A stretch of DNA of 64,000 bases from Streptomyces pseudovenezuelae (GCF_001513955.1 NZ_KQ948150.1:807565-871564), one strand, 5' to 3'. Shown: positions 7,244 through 15,893, numbered from the stretch's first letter. Notes: generated by a model from the letters alone, not told the origin. Numbers and translations: made by a program.

Positions 7244-9898
7244 ATGAACAACCCCACGAACGGCGAGCGCCGCGGGCGTCATCGCCGTCGCTGGACCGCG
7301 ACCGGTCTGCTGCTCGGCGTGCCCGCCGCAGTCGTGCCGTACCTCGTGTTCACACAGGACGACTCGCAAGCCGCGACGGTCGACGGCAATGCCTACTACG
7401 AGTTGGTCTCCGTGCGCAGCGGCAAGGTGCTGGACGTCAACGGCTTCTCCACCGCCGACGGCACCCGGATCCAGCAGTGGACCGACCAGAACACCGCCAA
7501 CCAGCAGTGGAAGCTGAAGTCCGCCGGGGACGGCTACTACGAGCTGGTGAACCGCAACAGCGGCAAAGTGCTGGGCGTAAAGGGCAATTCGACCGCTCAG
7601 GGGGTCGCGGCCGAGCAGCAGACCGACAGCTCGGCCACCTCCCAGGAGTGGAAGATCGGCGAGGTGAGCGGTTCCGACGCTGTCACCTTCACCTCCCGCA
7701 GGAGCGGCCAGGTCCTGGACGTCTCCGGGGGTTCCACAGCCGACGGCGCGACAGTCATCCAGTATCCCGGCAGGGGCAGCACCAACCAGCAGTGGAAGCT
7801 GAGGAAGACGGCCGAGGCCCCGGCGTCCGGGACCGGCGGGGCGCAGACCACAGCCGCGTCCGGACCGTATGTGTGGAAGAACGCCCAGGTGGTGGGCGGC
7901 GGTTACGTCACCGGACTGGTGTTCAACCCAGGCGAGAAAGGCCTGCTGTACGCGCGCACCGACATGGGCGGCGCCTACCGCTGGGACACCGGGGCCGAGC
8001 AGTGGATCCCGCTGACCGACTGGATCGGCGAGAAGGACTGGAACCTGCTGGGCATCGACTCGCTGGCCAGCGACCCGGTCGACCCCAACCGGCTCTACCT
8101 CGGGACAGGCACCTACACCAACGACTGGGCGGGCAACGGGGCGATCCTGCGCTCGACCGACCAGGGCCGCACTTTCCAGCGCACCGAACTGCCCTTCAAG
8201 CTGGGCGGCAACGAGGACGGCCGCGGAGCGGGCGAACGGCTCGTGGTCGACCCCTCGAACCACGCCACCCTGCTCCTTGGCACCCGCAAGAACGGCCTGT
8301 GGCGCAGCACCGACTACGGCGTGACATGGAGTCAGGTCTCCTCGTTCCCCGTCAACGATGGGGCGGGCAGCGGCGGGGGCATCTCCTTCGTGACGTACGG
8401 CCCGGCCGGCAGCAAGACGGTCTACGTCGGCGTCGCCGACAAGTCCACCTCCCTGTACCGCTCCACCGACGGCGGCACCACCTGGCAGGCCGTCCCCGGC
8501 CGGCCCACCGGCCAGATGCCCCAGCACGGCGTGGTCTCCGGCGACGGCTCGCTGTACCTGACGTACACCGACGCCCTCGGGCCCAACGGCGTGACGGCGG
8601 GCTCGGTGTGGAAGTACACCCCGGCCGGCGGGGCGTGGAAGAACGTCTCCCCGTCCAGCGGCGGTTACGGGTTCTCCGGTCTGGCCGTCGACCCGCAGAA
8701 GCCGTCCACGGTGATGGTCACCACCCTCGACCGCTGGTGGCCGCAGGACGAGCTCTACCGCACCACCGACGGCGGTACGACCTGGAAGGCGCTGGCCGAC
8801 AAGTCGGTGCGGGACGCCTCCCCCGCTCCCTACATCGGTACCGGCATAGGCCACTGGATGACCGCCCTGGCCATCGATCCCTTCGACTCCGGGCACGTGC
8901 TGTACGGCACCGGCAACGGCATCTGGCGCAGCAAGGACGCAAGCGCCTCCGACAGTGGCGGCACCAGCCACTGGACGCCGGGAGCCGTGGGACTGGAGGA
9001 GACCTCGCTGGCGGACGCCGTCGCCCCGCCCGGCGGTGCCACCCTCATCACCTCCATGGGCGACCAAGGCGGATTCCGGTACGCCGGCTCCCTGACCGAG
9101 GAGCCCGCCGGGCGGCTGAAGAACCCACTGATGAGCAGCAGCACCGACATCGATTTCGCCCAGTCCAACCCCTCGATGATGGTCCGCGTCGGCCGTGGCG
9201 GCGAGCAGGACGGCGCCTACTCCACCGACGCCGGCAGCAGCTGGAACGGCTTCAAGGCGGAGCCGGTCAGCAGTTCCCAGATGGGCCATGTCGCGCTTGC
9301 GGCGGACGGCTCCACCATCGTCTGGACGGAGGACGGTCAGGTCCCGTACCGCTCGACCGGCAAGGGCTCCAGCTGGTCGAGGGTCAGCGGCCTGGGCGGC
9401 GACGCCGAGGTCGTCGCCGACCGCGCCTCGGGCAGCACCTTCTACTCCCTGTCCCACGGCACCCTCTACGCCAGCACCGACGGCGGCGCGACCTTCACCG
9501 CCCGGGCCGGCAACCTGCCCTCCGGCCGGCTCACGGCCGTCCCCGGTATTGCCGGGGACCTGTGGATCGCCGGCGGTGACAAGGGGTTGCTGCACTCCAC
9601 CGACGGCGGCCGCACCTTCACCACCCTCACCACGGTGAAGTCCGCCTCCGCCCTCGGCTTCGGAAAGGCCGCACCGGGCGCCGGATACCAGGCGTTGTAC
9701 CTGATCGGCACCGTCAAGGACGTCACCGGAGTCTTCCGATCCACCGACAAGGGCGCCACCTGGCTCCGCGTCAACGACGACGCCCACCAGTGGGGCGCCA
9801 TCGGCAGCGTCGGCGTCATCACCGGCGACCCCGACACCTTCGGCCGCGTCTACATCGGCACCAATGGACGCGGACTGCAGTACGGCGACCCGTCCTGA
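7244..9898 (+). CDS. Secreted GH74 xyloglucanase with N-terminal ricin-type domain
   Basis: 884-residue exported enzyme. An arginine-rich N-terminus and hydrophobic stretch (TGLLLGVPAAVVPYLVF) form a signal peptide or anchor. Residues ~45-200 are a ricin-like trefoil with SGKVLDV, SGQVLDV and NQQWKL motifs. From YVWKNAQVVGGGYVTGL onward the protein is a double seven-bladed GH74 propeller with many STDGGxTW blades. The family's catalytic Asp positions are visible in ARTDMGGAYRWD and in MGDQGGFRY. The substrate is probably xyloglucan, cut in endo mode; specificity is inferred from family. The start at 7244 follows AAGGAG with nine-base spacing; an upstream in-frame ATG at 7223 is less likely. 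A strong terminator follows. Confidence 0.9.
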   Translation: MNNPTNGERRGRHRRRWTATGLLLGVPAAVVPYLVFTQDDSQAATVDGNAYYELVSVRSGKVLDVNGFSTADGTRIQQWTDQNTANQQWKLKSAGDGYYELVNRNSGKVLGVKGNSTAQGVAAEQQTDSSATSQEWKIGEVSGSDAVTFTSRRSGQVLDVSGGSTADGATVIQYPGRGSTNQQWKLRKTAEAPASGTGGAQTTAASGPYVWKNAQVVGGGYVTGLVFNPGEKGLLYARTDMGGAYRWDTGAEQWIPLTDWIGEKDWNLLGIDSLASDPVDPNRLYLGTGTYTNDWAGNGAILRSTDQGRTFQRTELPFKLGGNEDGRGAGERLVVDPSNHATLLLGTRKNGLWRSTDYGVTWSQVSSFPVNDGAGSGGGISFVTYGPAGSKTVYVGVADKSTSLYRSTDGGTTWQAVPGRPTGQMPQHGVVSGDGSLYLTYTDALGPNGVTAGSVWKYTPAGGAWKNVSPSSGGYGFSGLAVDPQKPSTVMVTTLDRWWPQDELYRTTDGGTTWKALADKSVRDASPAPYIGTGIGHWMTALAIDPFDSGHVLYGTGNGIWRSKDASASDSGGTSHWTPGAVGLEETSLADAVAPPGGATLITSMGDQGGFRYAGSLTEEPAGRLKNPLMSSSTDIDFAQSNPSMMVRVGRGGEQDGAYSTDAGSSWNGFKAEPVSSSQMGHVALAADGSTIVWTEDGQVPYRSTGKGSSWSRVSGLGGDAEVVADRASGSTFYSLSHGTLYASTDGGATFTARAGNLPSGRLTAVPGIAGDLWIAGGDKGLLHSTDGGRTFTTLTTVKSASALGFGKAAPGAGYQALYLIGTVKDVTGVFRSTDKGATWLRVNDDAHQWGAIGSVGVITGDPDTFGRVYIGTNGRGLQYGDPS

Positions 9899-9902
9899 CC
9901 TC

Positions 9903-9954
9903 GATGCTCGGGCGGAGCGGCAGGCACACCAGCCTGCTGCCCCGCCCGAGCATC
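9903..9954 (+). terminator. Terminator after GH74 gene
   Basis: Long hairpin: GATGCTCGGGCGG at 9903-9915 pairs perfectly with 9942-9954, and GCAGGC/GCCTGC extends pairing inward. It begins four bases after the stop codon. Confidence 0.8.
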
Positions 9955-10181
9955 CGCAGCGCCGTCGCAGTGCGTCGCCCCGGTCCCGCAGTGAAGGTCC
10001 AGGCATTGCGCGTACGCCGGGGGAGGTGCATGGTCAGGCGGCGGAAGCACCCGCCGTCTCATCACGGGACAACACTCAGATCGACAGCGCATTGATTGCT
10101 TTACTGACCCGTCAGATACTGCGGTGTCAGGTAACTTGGCCACCGGATATCAACCTGCCCCCGCGCAGAAAGCGAAATCCC

Positions 10182-11321
10182 GTGACCAGCTTGCCCAGCC
10201 GACGACGCCTCCTCGCCACCGGAGCGAGGGCCGCGCTCAGCCTCGGCGCACTCGGCGCCACCGCTTCCCCCGCATCGGCCGCCCCCGCAGACTCGGCCAC
10301 CGGCAGCCGCTCCGAGGAAACCAGGACCCTCGACGAGCTGTACCAGGACGCCCTCGCCGAGGGCGGCAAACTCGTGGTCTACGCGGGCGGCGACCTCGCC
10401 AACTCGGGCAGCGGTGCGAGCGCACGCACTGCCTTCCGCGCCCGGTTCCCGGAGATAGACCTTCAGCTGATCGTGGACTACAGCAAGTACCACGATGTCC
10501 GGATCGACAACCAGTTCGCGACCGACACCCTTGTCCCCGACGTTGTTCAGCTGCAGACGCTGCAGGACTTCACCCGCTGGAAGCACGAGGGTCGGCTGCT
10601 GCACTACAAGCCCGCCGGCTTCAGCAAGCTGTACAAGAAGTTCCGGGACTCCGACGGCGCCTGGATTTCTGCGGCGGTCATCGCCTTCAGCTACGTCTAC
10701 GACATCGCGGCAGCCGGCGCGAACGCGCCTCAGTCCCCCCTGGACCTGATCGACCCGCGCTGGAAAGGCAAGGTCGCCTCCTCCTACCCGCATGACGACG
10801 ACGCGGTCCTCTACCTCTACGCCCTCTACGCGGAGAAGTACGGCTGGGACTGGATGGCGGCCCTCGCCGCTCAGCAGCCGCAGTTCGCTCGGGGATCGTT
10901 CTCGCCCAGCACCGCGATCAACAACAAGACGGCGGTCGTCGGCCTCGGTACCGGAGGCAATGCGACGGCCACCAGCGGCATCCGTATGGGTTTGCCCGAC
11001 GGGCACCCCTTCATGGCCTGGGGTCAACGCCTGGCGATCTTCAAGCAGGCCGCCAACCCGACTGCGGCCAAGCTCTTCCTGAACTGGCAGATCTCCACGG
11101 AGCGCCAGACCTCCAGCAGTTGGTCGGTGCGTACGGACATCCCCGCACCCGCAGGCCTGCGACCCGTCTGGGAGTACGCCAACGCCAACGTGGACGGCTT
11201 CCCCCGCTTCATGGAAGACCGCGCCAAGGTCGAGCGGCTCAAGCAGACCTTCGCCCTGTACTTCGGCGAGGTCAAGGGTGACCCGACCCCCGGTTGGCCC
11301 GGTCTGCACCCGGGGGCCTGA
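10182..11321 (+). CDS. Tat-exported extracellular solute-binding protein
   Basis: 379-residue periplasmic-binding-type protein of the family that includes Fe(3+) and other type 2 binding proteins. A GTG start at 10182 (AGAAAG upstream) gives an N-terminus with the twin-arginine motif SRRRLLATG followed by a hydrophobic stretch and ASPASAAP, a Tat signal. The mature part begins with LDELYQDALAEGGKLVVYAGG, typical of the family, followed by DVVQLQTLQDF and DLIDPRWKGKVASSYP in the ligand-cleft lobes. No permease or ATPase gene lies nearby, so it is an orphan component. No lipobox Cys is seen. The ligand cannot be told from sequence. Confidence 0.85.
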   Translation: MTSLPSRRRLLATGARAALSLGALGATASPASAAPADSATGSRSEETRTLDELYQDALAEGGKLVVYAGGDLANSGSGASARTAFRARFPEIDLQLIVDYSKYHDVRIDNQFATDTLVPDVVQLQTLQDFTRWKHEGRLLHYKPAGFSKLYKKFRDSDGAWISAAVIAFSYVYDIAAAGANAPQSPLDLIDPRWKGKVASSYPHDDDAVLYLYALYAEKYGWDWMAALAAQQPQFARGSFSPSTAINNKTAVVGLGTGGNATATSGIRMGLPDGHPFMAWGQRLAIFKQAANPTAAKLFLNWQISTERQTSSSWSVRTDIPAPAGLRPVWEYANANVDGFPRFMEDRAKVERLKQTFALYFGEVKGDPTPGWPGLHPGA

Positions 11322-11334
11322 CCTGCCAGGCCCT

Positions 11335-11374
11335 GTGCCGCGCCCGAAGACCCCGCTGTCCAAGGGCGCGGCAC
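11335..11374 (+). terminator. Terminator after solute-binding protein
   Basis: Perfect 11-bp stem GTGCCGCGCCC (11335-11345) with 11364-11374, loop of 18 bases, starting 13 bases after the stop codon. Confidence 0.7.
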
Positions 11375-11501
11375 CTACTTCGCCGCCGGAGTGACGACAG
11401 CCGAGGGTGACCGGGATTTGACACCCTGCCAGATCCGTTGCGGACGTGCCGCACGTGACGGGGTACGCCTTCTCGAAGTCCGTCACCTGTGCGTTCATGA
11501 T

Positions 11502-11630
11502 TCATGACACGCCCTGTTCGACGGCCCACCGCCGTGGGAACACGACGAAGCCCCTGACGTCCGGCGGGCGCCGCACCGTCTTCATGGTGATGTCGAGGTA
11601 CCTCTTCGCTCGTTCCACCCGGGTGCGGCG
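11502..11630 (-). pseudogene. IS5-type transposase C-terminal remnant
   Basis: The last ~40 codons of a minus-strand frame read RAKRYLDITMKTV then DVRGFVVFPRRWAVE, the signature of the C-terminal part of IS5-type transposases found in Streptomyces. Everything upstream of the transposase is missing, and the frame runs into a dioxygenase-like fragment. The element is dead. Confidence 0.65.
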
Positions 11631-11639
11631 TGGCCGCTC

Positions 11640-12115
11640 CGGTTCGACGGCGATCCGCTCGTCGACACGGTCAGCGAGGGTGCGATCGCGCGGGAGGCCG
11701 TCGAGCCGACTGACCGGCACCGCCGCGGGCTTCACCCCCGGCACGACGGTCCGGTACTCGTAGCGCCCCTCGGCATCCGCGACGATCTTGCCGCGCAGGT
11801 GGTAATTCGGCAGGTCGAAGTCGGCGACGTCGAGGCCCTCCAGGGGCCCGCCTGCTCGGGCGTCAGACCCGCGTACCGGCCGTCGGCGGTGGTCTGCCAG
11901 GGATCGATCACCGCGCCCCGGGTACGTAGCCGGGCCCGGTCGCCATCCACGTGGAGGCGCCGTCCTTCTCCGGGTGGGCGTAGGCCCTGCCGTAACTGAC
12001 TTCGATCGTGCGGTTGGCGACGAGCAGGGTCGTCGCCAGCATGAACTCCCCTGACTCGACCGGCTTCGTCACGTAGGTGATGGCCTGGCCCAGCTCCTCG
12101 TCCGTGATGCCAGGT
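11640..12115 (-). pseudogene. Intradiol ring-cleavage dioxygenase-like remnant
   Basis: Frameshifted fragment on the minus strand. Segments in three frames read TYVTKPVESGEF / SYGRAYAHPEKDGAS, then VIDPWQTTADGRYAGLTPEQ, then DFDLPNYHLRGKIVADAEGR and YEYRTVVPGVKP. The DPWQTTADGRY...HLRGKIVADAEGRYEYRTV pattern resembles catechol/hydroxyquinol 1,2-dioxygenases. At least two frameshifts occur (near 11920 and 11850), and the C-terminal iron-ligand region is absent, replaced by the transposase remnant. Family assignment is moderate; loss of function is clear. Confidence 0.55.
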
Positions 12116-12136
12116 GGGTGTGGATCATGGGGCGGG

Positions 12137-12802
12137 TCATCCTCGGGTGTTCCAGACGAGGGGGGATTTTCGGATCCAGGTGTTGTCCTCGATCGCCTGG
12201 ACGAGGAACTGGGCGAGGTCGGCGCGGTTGATCCGGGCGCCGGGCTTTTCGGTGCCGGCCTCGGCGGCCCGTACCGGACCGCTGAGGGACTTGTCGGTGA
12301 GGGTGACGGCGCGAGCCAGGGTCCAGTGGATGTCTGACGAGGCGCGCACGAGCTGGTCGAGGCCGGTGTGGTCCGCGAAGCCCGCCTTGACGTTCGACAG
12401 GTTGATGAACGCCTTGACCAGCGGGTTGAGCCGGGCCCAGTCCTCGCCCGCGCCCTGCGTGGACGTCAGCACGATGCGGCGGATGCCCTGCTCGCCCATG
12501 ACGGTGAGCGTGTTGCGGGCGGCGTCGGTCATGAACATCGGCGGGCTGACCGGCTTGGCCCACGGGTTGTCGGAGGCGCGGGCGTTGTTCAGTGCGCTGA
12601 TCACCCCCACGGTGCCGTCGGCTGCCTTGCGGAGGTCGTCGATGTCGGCGGGGGTGCCCTGGAGCAGTTCGACTCCGGCCGGTGCCTGCACTTTGTCGGG
12701 GTTGCGGACGAGGGCGCGGACGTGGTGGCCGCGCCGGGTCGCGTGCTCCAGGACGTGGGCGCCGGTGCGGCCGCTGCCGCCGAGGACAAGGAGGTTACTC
12801 AT
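12137..12802 (-). CDS. NAD(P)H-binding (NmrA-like) oxidoreductase
   Basis: 221-residue short-chain-type protein with an N-terminal Rossmann motif LLVLGGSGRTGAHVLEHA and the phosphate-contacting LVRNPDKV, as in the NAD(P)-binding family that includes BVR-B/NmrA-like reductases. Strands IVLTSTQGAG and SDIHWTLARAVTLTD follow the expected order. ATG at 12802 was chosen over TTG at 12811 because of its spacing from GAAAGG. It is the last gene of a three-gene minus-strand operon, 36 bp after the azoreductase gene, transcribed away from a divergent HxlR regulator. A role in quinone/aldehyde or redox stress handling is inferred. Confidence 0.85.
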   Translation of the reverse strand: MSNLLVLGGSGRTGAHVLEHATRRGHHVRALVRNPDKVQAPAGVELLQGTPADIDDLRKAADGTVGVISALNNARASDNPWAKPVSPPMFMTDAARNTLTVMGEQGIRRIVLTSTQGAGEDWARLNPLVKAFINLSNVKAGFADHTGLDQLVRASSDIHWTLARAVTLTDKSLSGPVRAAEAGTEKPGARINRADLAQFLVQAIEDNTWIRKSPLVWNTRG

Positions 12803-12838
12803 GGTGATCAAACGCCTTTCGGGCAGTTCAGAGGTGGA

Positions 12839-13483
12839 TCAGGCGGTCGGTCGGCCGGTCAGGGCAGAGCCCAGGCGGCGGGCCTCGTCGTGCGCCTTGG
12901 TCATGGACGCCTCGTGCATCGGAAGCAGCGGGGCCAGCATGGGGACGTACGGCGCCATGGTGAGTTCGGGCAGGACTGTCGTCAGGTCGAGGCCGAGGTT
13001 GGTCGGGTGGCCCAGGACGGTTTCCAGCGTGGGCACCAGGTGGTCCATGCCGTGCTTGGGGGCGCCGGGGCCGTAGCCGCCGCCGCGTGCGGAGATCACC
13101 GTGGCGGGGCGGCCGAGGGTGGGAGGGGCTCCGTCGAAGCTCAGAGTGCGCCCGGCGACCATGATCTGGTCCAGCCATGCCTTGAACACGGACGGCATCG
13201 TGAGGTTGTACATCGGCACGGTGAACAGGTAGGCGTCGGCGCCGAGGAACTCGCCGATCAGCTCGTCCTGAACCGCCGCGGCCTTCGCCTGCTCGGGGGT
13301 GTGCTCGGCGGGGTCGGTGGTGCGGGCGGTGATGCCCGCCGCGCTGAGGTGCGGGGCGGGGGAGAGGGCCAGGTCGCGGTGGACGACCGCGCCCTGCCAC
13401 GCGTCACGGAAGGACTGGGCGACCTGACGGGAGACGGATGCCTCGCCGAGCGAGGAGGCGTCGATGTGCAGCAGATAGGACAT
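12839..13483 (-). CDS. azoR: FMN-dependent NADH-azoreductase
   Basis: 214-residue flavodoxin-fold enzyme of the AzoR/AcpD family that reduces azo compounds and quinones with NADH. The N-terminus LLHIDASSLGEASVSRQVA contains the FMN-phosphate loop, VPMYNLTMPSVFKAWLDQI is the signature FMN-binding loop, and SARGGGYGPG fits the second loop. Length matches the family (about 200). It sits 55 bp downstream of the DsbA-like gene and 36 bp upstream of the NAD(P)-binding gene in one operon. Such genes under HxlR control respond to quinones or diamide in other bacteria (YodB-type), which suggests electrophile defence here. Confidence 0.9.
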   Translation of the reverse strand: MSYLLHIDASSLGEASVSRQVAQSFRDAWQGAVVHRDLALSPAPHLSAAGITARTTDPAEHTPEQAKAAAVQDELIGEFLGADAYLFTVPMYNLTMPSVFKAWLDQIMVAGRTLSFDGAPPTLGRPATVISARGGGYGPGAPKHGMDHLVPTLETVLGHPTNLGLDLTTVLPELTMAPYVPMLAPLLPMHEASMTKAHDEARRLGSALTGRPTA

Positions 13484-13538
13484 CGAGAATTCAGCCTTTC
13501 GAAATCATCAAGGTGGGTCGAGGGGCGTCTGATGGAGG

Positions 13539-14252
13539 TCAGCTGCGGGCCGGTACGGCGCAGCCGTCGGGGCCGCACACCGGAGCGTCGCCGTCGGTCG
13601 CCAGGGTGAGCGGGTGGGATGCGTCCCAGGCCGTGCGCAGCACGTCGAGAAGGCCGTCGCTGTCCTGGGCCCCGGGGATGGCGTACGTGCCGTCGACGAC
13701 GATGAAGGGCGCGCCGTTGGCGCCCAGGCGCTGGGCGCGGGCGGCATCGTCGCTCACCTGGCGCTGGTAGCGGTGCTCGGTGAGCGCCCGGCGGGTGCCC
13801 TCGCGGTCCAGAGCGATCTCCTGGCCCAGGTCGAGCAGGTCGTCCAGGCTGAAGACGGGGCGGGCCTGGCCGAAGTAGGCGCGGAAGATCGCGTCCCAGG
13901 CTTCGCGGTTCTTGCCCTCGGCGGAGGCGTGGGCAAGGAACTCGTGCGCCAGATCGGTGTTGCCGACCAGGTTGTCCAGCACCCTGTAGGGGCGGAGCCC
14001 TTCGGCCTCGGCCAGCGCCTCGATGCGACGCGTGGACGCCTCGGCCTGGAAGCCGCCGATGCCGTGCCGGCGCAGCAGCGCGTCACGGACGCTGAACGTC
14101 TGACCCACGGGGAAGGAACTGCTCAGCGGGAACGAGTGGTGGACGACCTCCACCTCATTGCCGTGCTCGAACCGTTCCACGGCCCGGTCCACACGGTGGC
14201 TGCCCAGTCCGCACCAGGGGTAGGTGACCTCGGCCCAGACATCGATCTTCAT
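13539..14252 (-). CDS. DsbA-family (FrnE-like) oxidoreductase with only one active-site Cys
   Basis: 237-residue thioredoxin-fold protein of the FrnE/2-hydroxychromene-2-carboxylate isomerase-like group, cytosolic (no signal). The active-site segment reads VTYPWCGLG where family members usually have CPWC, so the first Cys of CxxC is Tyr and only Cys19 remains. The cis-Pro region NGAPFIVVDGTYAIPGAQ is intact, and the C-terminus has CGPDGC. It may act as a glutathione/mycothiol-type isomerase rather than a dithiol oxidase; this is inference. The start at 14252 has GGGAGG eight bases upstream. It is the first gene of the operon facing the HxlR regulator. Confidence 0.85.
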   Translation of the reverse strand: MKIDVWAEVTYPWCGLGSHRVDRAVERFEHGNEVEVVHHSFPLSSSFPVGQTFSVRDALLRRHGIGGFQAEASTRRIEALAEAEGLRPYRVLDNLVGNTDLAHEFLAHASAEGKNREAWDAIFRAYFGQARPVFSLDDLLDLGQEIALDREGTRRALTEHRYQRQVSDDAARAQRLGANGAPFIVVDGTYAIPGAQDSDGLLDVLRTAWDASHPLTLATDGDAPVCGPDGCAVPARS

Positions 14253-14283
14253 GACGCGCGCCTCCCGTGCCTGCGCTTGCTTC

Positions 14284-14331
14284 CTACTTTTTGTTCGTAG
14301 CGCCATGATGGGCCAGTATGGAAGTCGATAC
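14284..14331. promoter_or_regulatory. Candidate HxlR operators
   Basis: The 120-bp divergent spacer holds CTAC-N9-GTAG at 14284-14300 (centre tttttgttc) and GTAT-N8-ATAC at 14316-14331. HxlR-family proteins bind short AT-rich inverted repeats of this kind, so both may be sites for the adjacent regulator. Binding is inferred. Confidence 0.5.
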
Positions 14332-14372
14332 AAAAGGCACATCGGTGTTCGTGCCGGAGAGGAATGTGCGTC

Positions 14373-14783
14373 ATGGAGGTCACCGGCGGTTCGGGCGGCG
14401 CGGCGGCGGTGGGGCCCTGTGCCCGCATCCCCGCCGAGCACATGGAGTTCATCCGGCAGGTCCTCGACCGCGTCGGCGACAAGTGGAGCCTGCTGCTCAT
14501 CGCGGTCGTGGAGGCAGGCCCGCTGCGCTATACCGACCTGCAACGCCAAATCCCCGGAATCTCCCAGCGGATGCTCACCCTCACGCTCCGCCAGCTCCGG
14601 GAGGACGGCCTGATCACCCGCACCGCATACGCGGAGGTTCCACCGCGCGTCGAGTACGCCCTCACCCCGCTGGGCCGCGGCCTCCACGAGATCGTGACCT
14701 CCCTGATCGGCTGGGCCGCCGACCACCACGACGAGATCCGCGAGCACCGGGCCCGCGCCGCGGCACCAGCAGGCCGGTCCTGA
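14373..14783 (+). CDS. HxlR-family transcriptional regulator
   Basis: 136-residue winged-helix regulator. The HxlR signature is clear: FIRQVLDRVGDKWSLLLIA, LRYTDLQRQIPGISQRMLT (recognition helix), LTLRQLREDGLITRTAY and PRVEYALTPLGRGL. A single Cys near the N-terminus (GPCARIP, about residue 15) is at the position where YodB/QorR-type members sense quinones or disulfide stress. ATG at 14373 is preferred for its GGAGAGGA spacing; ATG at 14364 is possible. It is divergent from the DsbA-like/azoreductase/oxidoreductase operon and probably represses it and itself. Confidence 0.9.
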   Translation: MEVTGGSGGAAAVGPCARIPAEHMEFIRQVLDRVGDKWSLLLIAVVEAGPLRYTDLQRQIPGISQRMLTLTLRQLREDGLITRTAYAEVPPRVEYALTPLGRGLHEIVTSLIGWAADHHDEIREHRARAAAPAGRS

Positions 14784-15130
14784 CCGCAGGATCAGCGATC
14801 GGCTGTCGGCGTCTGGTGCAGCGCGGACGCCCGACGCATCGTCGGAGAGACAACAGGCAAGCCGGAGCAGAGCGTGAACCAGGGGCGTTCGAAGCTCTCC
14901 GGAATCACTTCCAACTACGCGTCAGAACCGAGTTGTTGAAGGTGTGCGCGTGACGTTCGGCTATGGCGTTTCCGTAACGCCGTTCCGCGACGCCCGCCGC
15001 TGGCGGAAGCCCCGTACCCGACAACGGCCCGAGCAGAACACCGCCTCCGTCGCCATCACCACACTCCCGGCAGTTCCGCCGAGCCGGCCCGCCAGCCACC
15101 ACACCCCAGAATCATCCAGGTATGCGCAGC
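14784..15130. other. Intergenic, nothing recognised
   Basis: No coding frame with family resemblance and no strong hairpin was seen. Confidence 0.35.
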
Positions 15131-15448
15131 TCACGGCCAGTCGAGCGATGCGTCAGCGATCAGCTCACGACGTCGGGCCACCTCGGCCTGCCAGACGGCC
15201 ATCGCCTCGTCGAGTCCTCGGTCCGGCCGCAGCGCATAGCCGTCGACGTCGTTCTCCCTGAAGACGGGGGCACGTCTTGGCCTGCGAATACACGCTGGAA
15301 CCAGCTGCGTTCCACCTCAGCCAGACGCTGAACGAGACCGAGCAGCGTCATCGACGAGGGCACGGTGAAAGTCCAGCCATGCCTCCAGCGTGGAGCGCTC
15401 TTCAGCATGGGCGGGTGGGACAAGCCGTCCATCCGGTGTCGTCTTCAT
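15131..15448 (-). pseudogene. DinB / DUF664-family protein remnant
   Basis: Frameshifted N-terminal two thirds of a DUF664 (DinB-like) protein. Frame one gives KTTPDGRLVPPAHAEERSTL and EAWLDFHRA; a second frame gives SSMTLLGLVQRLAEVE and RSWFQRVFAGQDVPP; a third gives LRPDRGLDEAMAVWQAEVAR and ends ASLDWP-stop at 15131. The usual C-terminal metal-site half (RWVLVHMIEEYARH-type) is missing. Several deletions and frameshifts make it non-functional. Confidence 0.75.
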
Positions 15449-15557
15449 CGGCCCGCCATGGCAGCAACAGCCATGGCCTACGCCGACCTTCGCCGGCAAC
15501 GAACAGGCGTCTCCTCCCATCACGTCCGACCGCACAGACGAGCTTGACGTTCGGCCA

Positions 15558-15758
15558 TTACGTCCGGCCCAGCGTCGTGAGGACGGCCAGGCACAGGGTG
15601 AGGCTTGCGGCGAACGCGATACCGCCGCGGGACAACGCCACCGGCATCGCGGCCCCCTCCCAGCGGGCGAGGGCGAAGGCGATCGCCGCGGCGATGACGG
15701 AGAAGAGGACGGCCACTGCCAGCGCGAGAAGCAGCAACGCCGACAAGGTGTGGTTCAT
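15558..15758 (-). CDS. Small membrane protein, unknown function
   Basis: 66-residue hydrophobic protein with two predicted membrane helices: residues ~5-27 (LSALLLLALAVAVLFSVIAA) and ~43-63 (GIAFAASLTLCLAVLTTLG). The ATG at 15758 has AGGCGGTG upstream; the longer frame to 15881 has low-complexity sequence before it. Similar small membrane proteins are common in Streptomyces beside regulatory genes. It is divergent from the diguanylate cyclase gene, 135 bp away. Family not recognised. Confidence 0.6.
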   Translation of the reverse strand: MNHTLSALLLLALAVAVLFSVIAAAIAFALARWEGAAMPVALSRGGIAFAASLTLCLAVLTTLGRT

Positions 15759-15893
15759 GAGGGCACCGCCTGGGTTGTGTGGTGTCGATGACGAATTACG
15801 AGGATCCCCGGGCAGAACCGCAGGTGGGACGGTTGGATGGTTCTCCGGTGACAACAGGGGGTTGTCCGGCGAACAAACCACGGGGGAGAACCG

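Noticed and set aside
6911..10006. 1031-codon minus-strand open frame
   Set aside because: It lies antisense to the GH74 gene, is low-complexity Gly/Val/Arg-rich and has no family resemblance; it is a GC-driven shadow.
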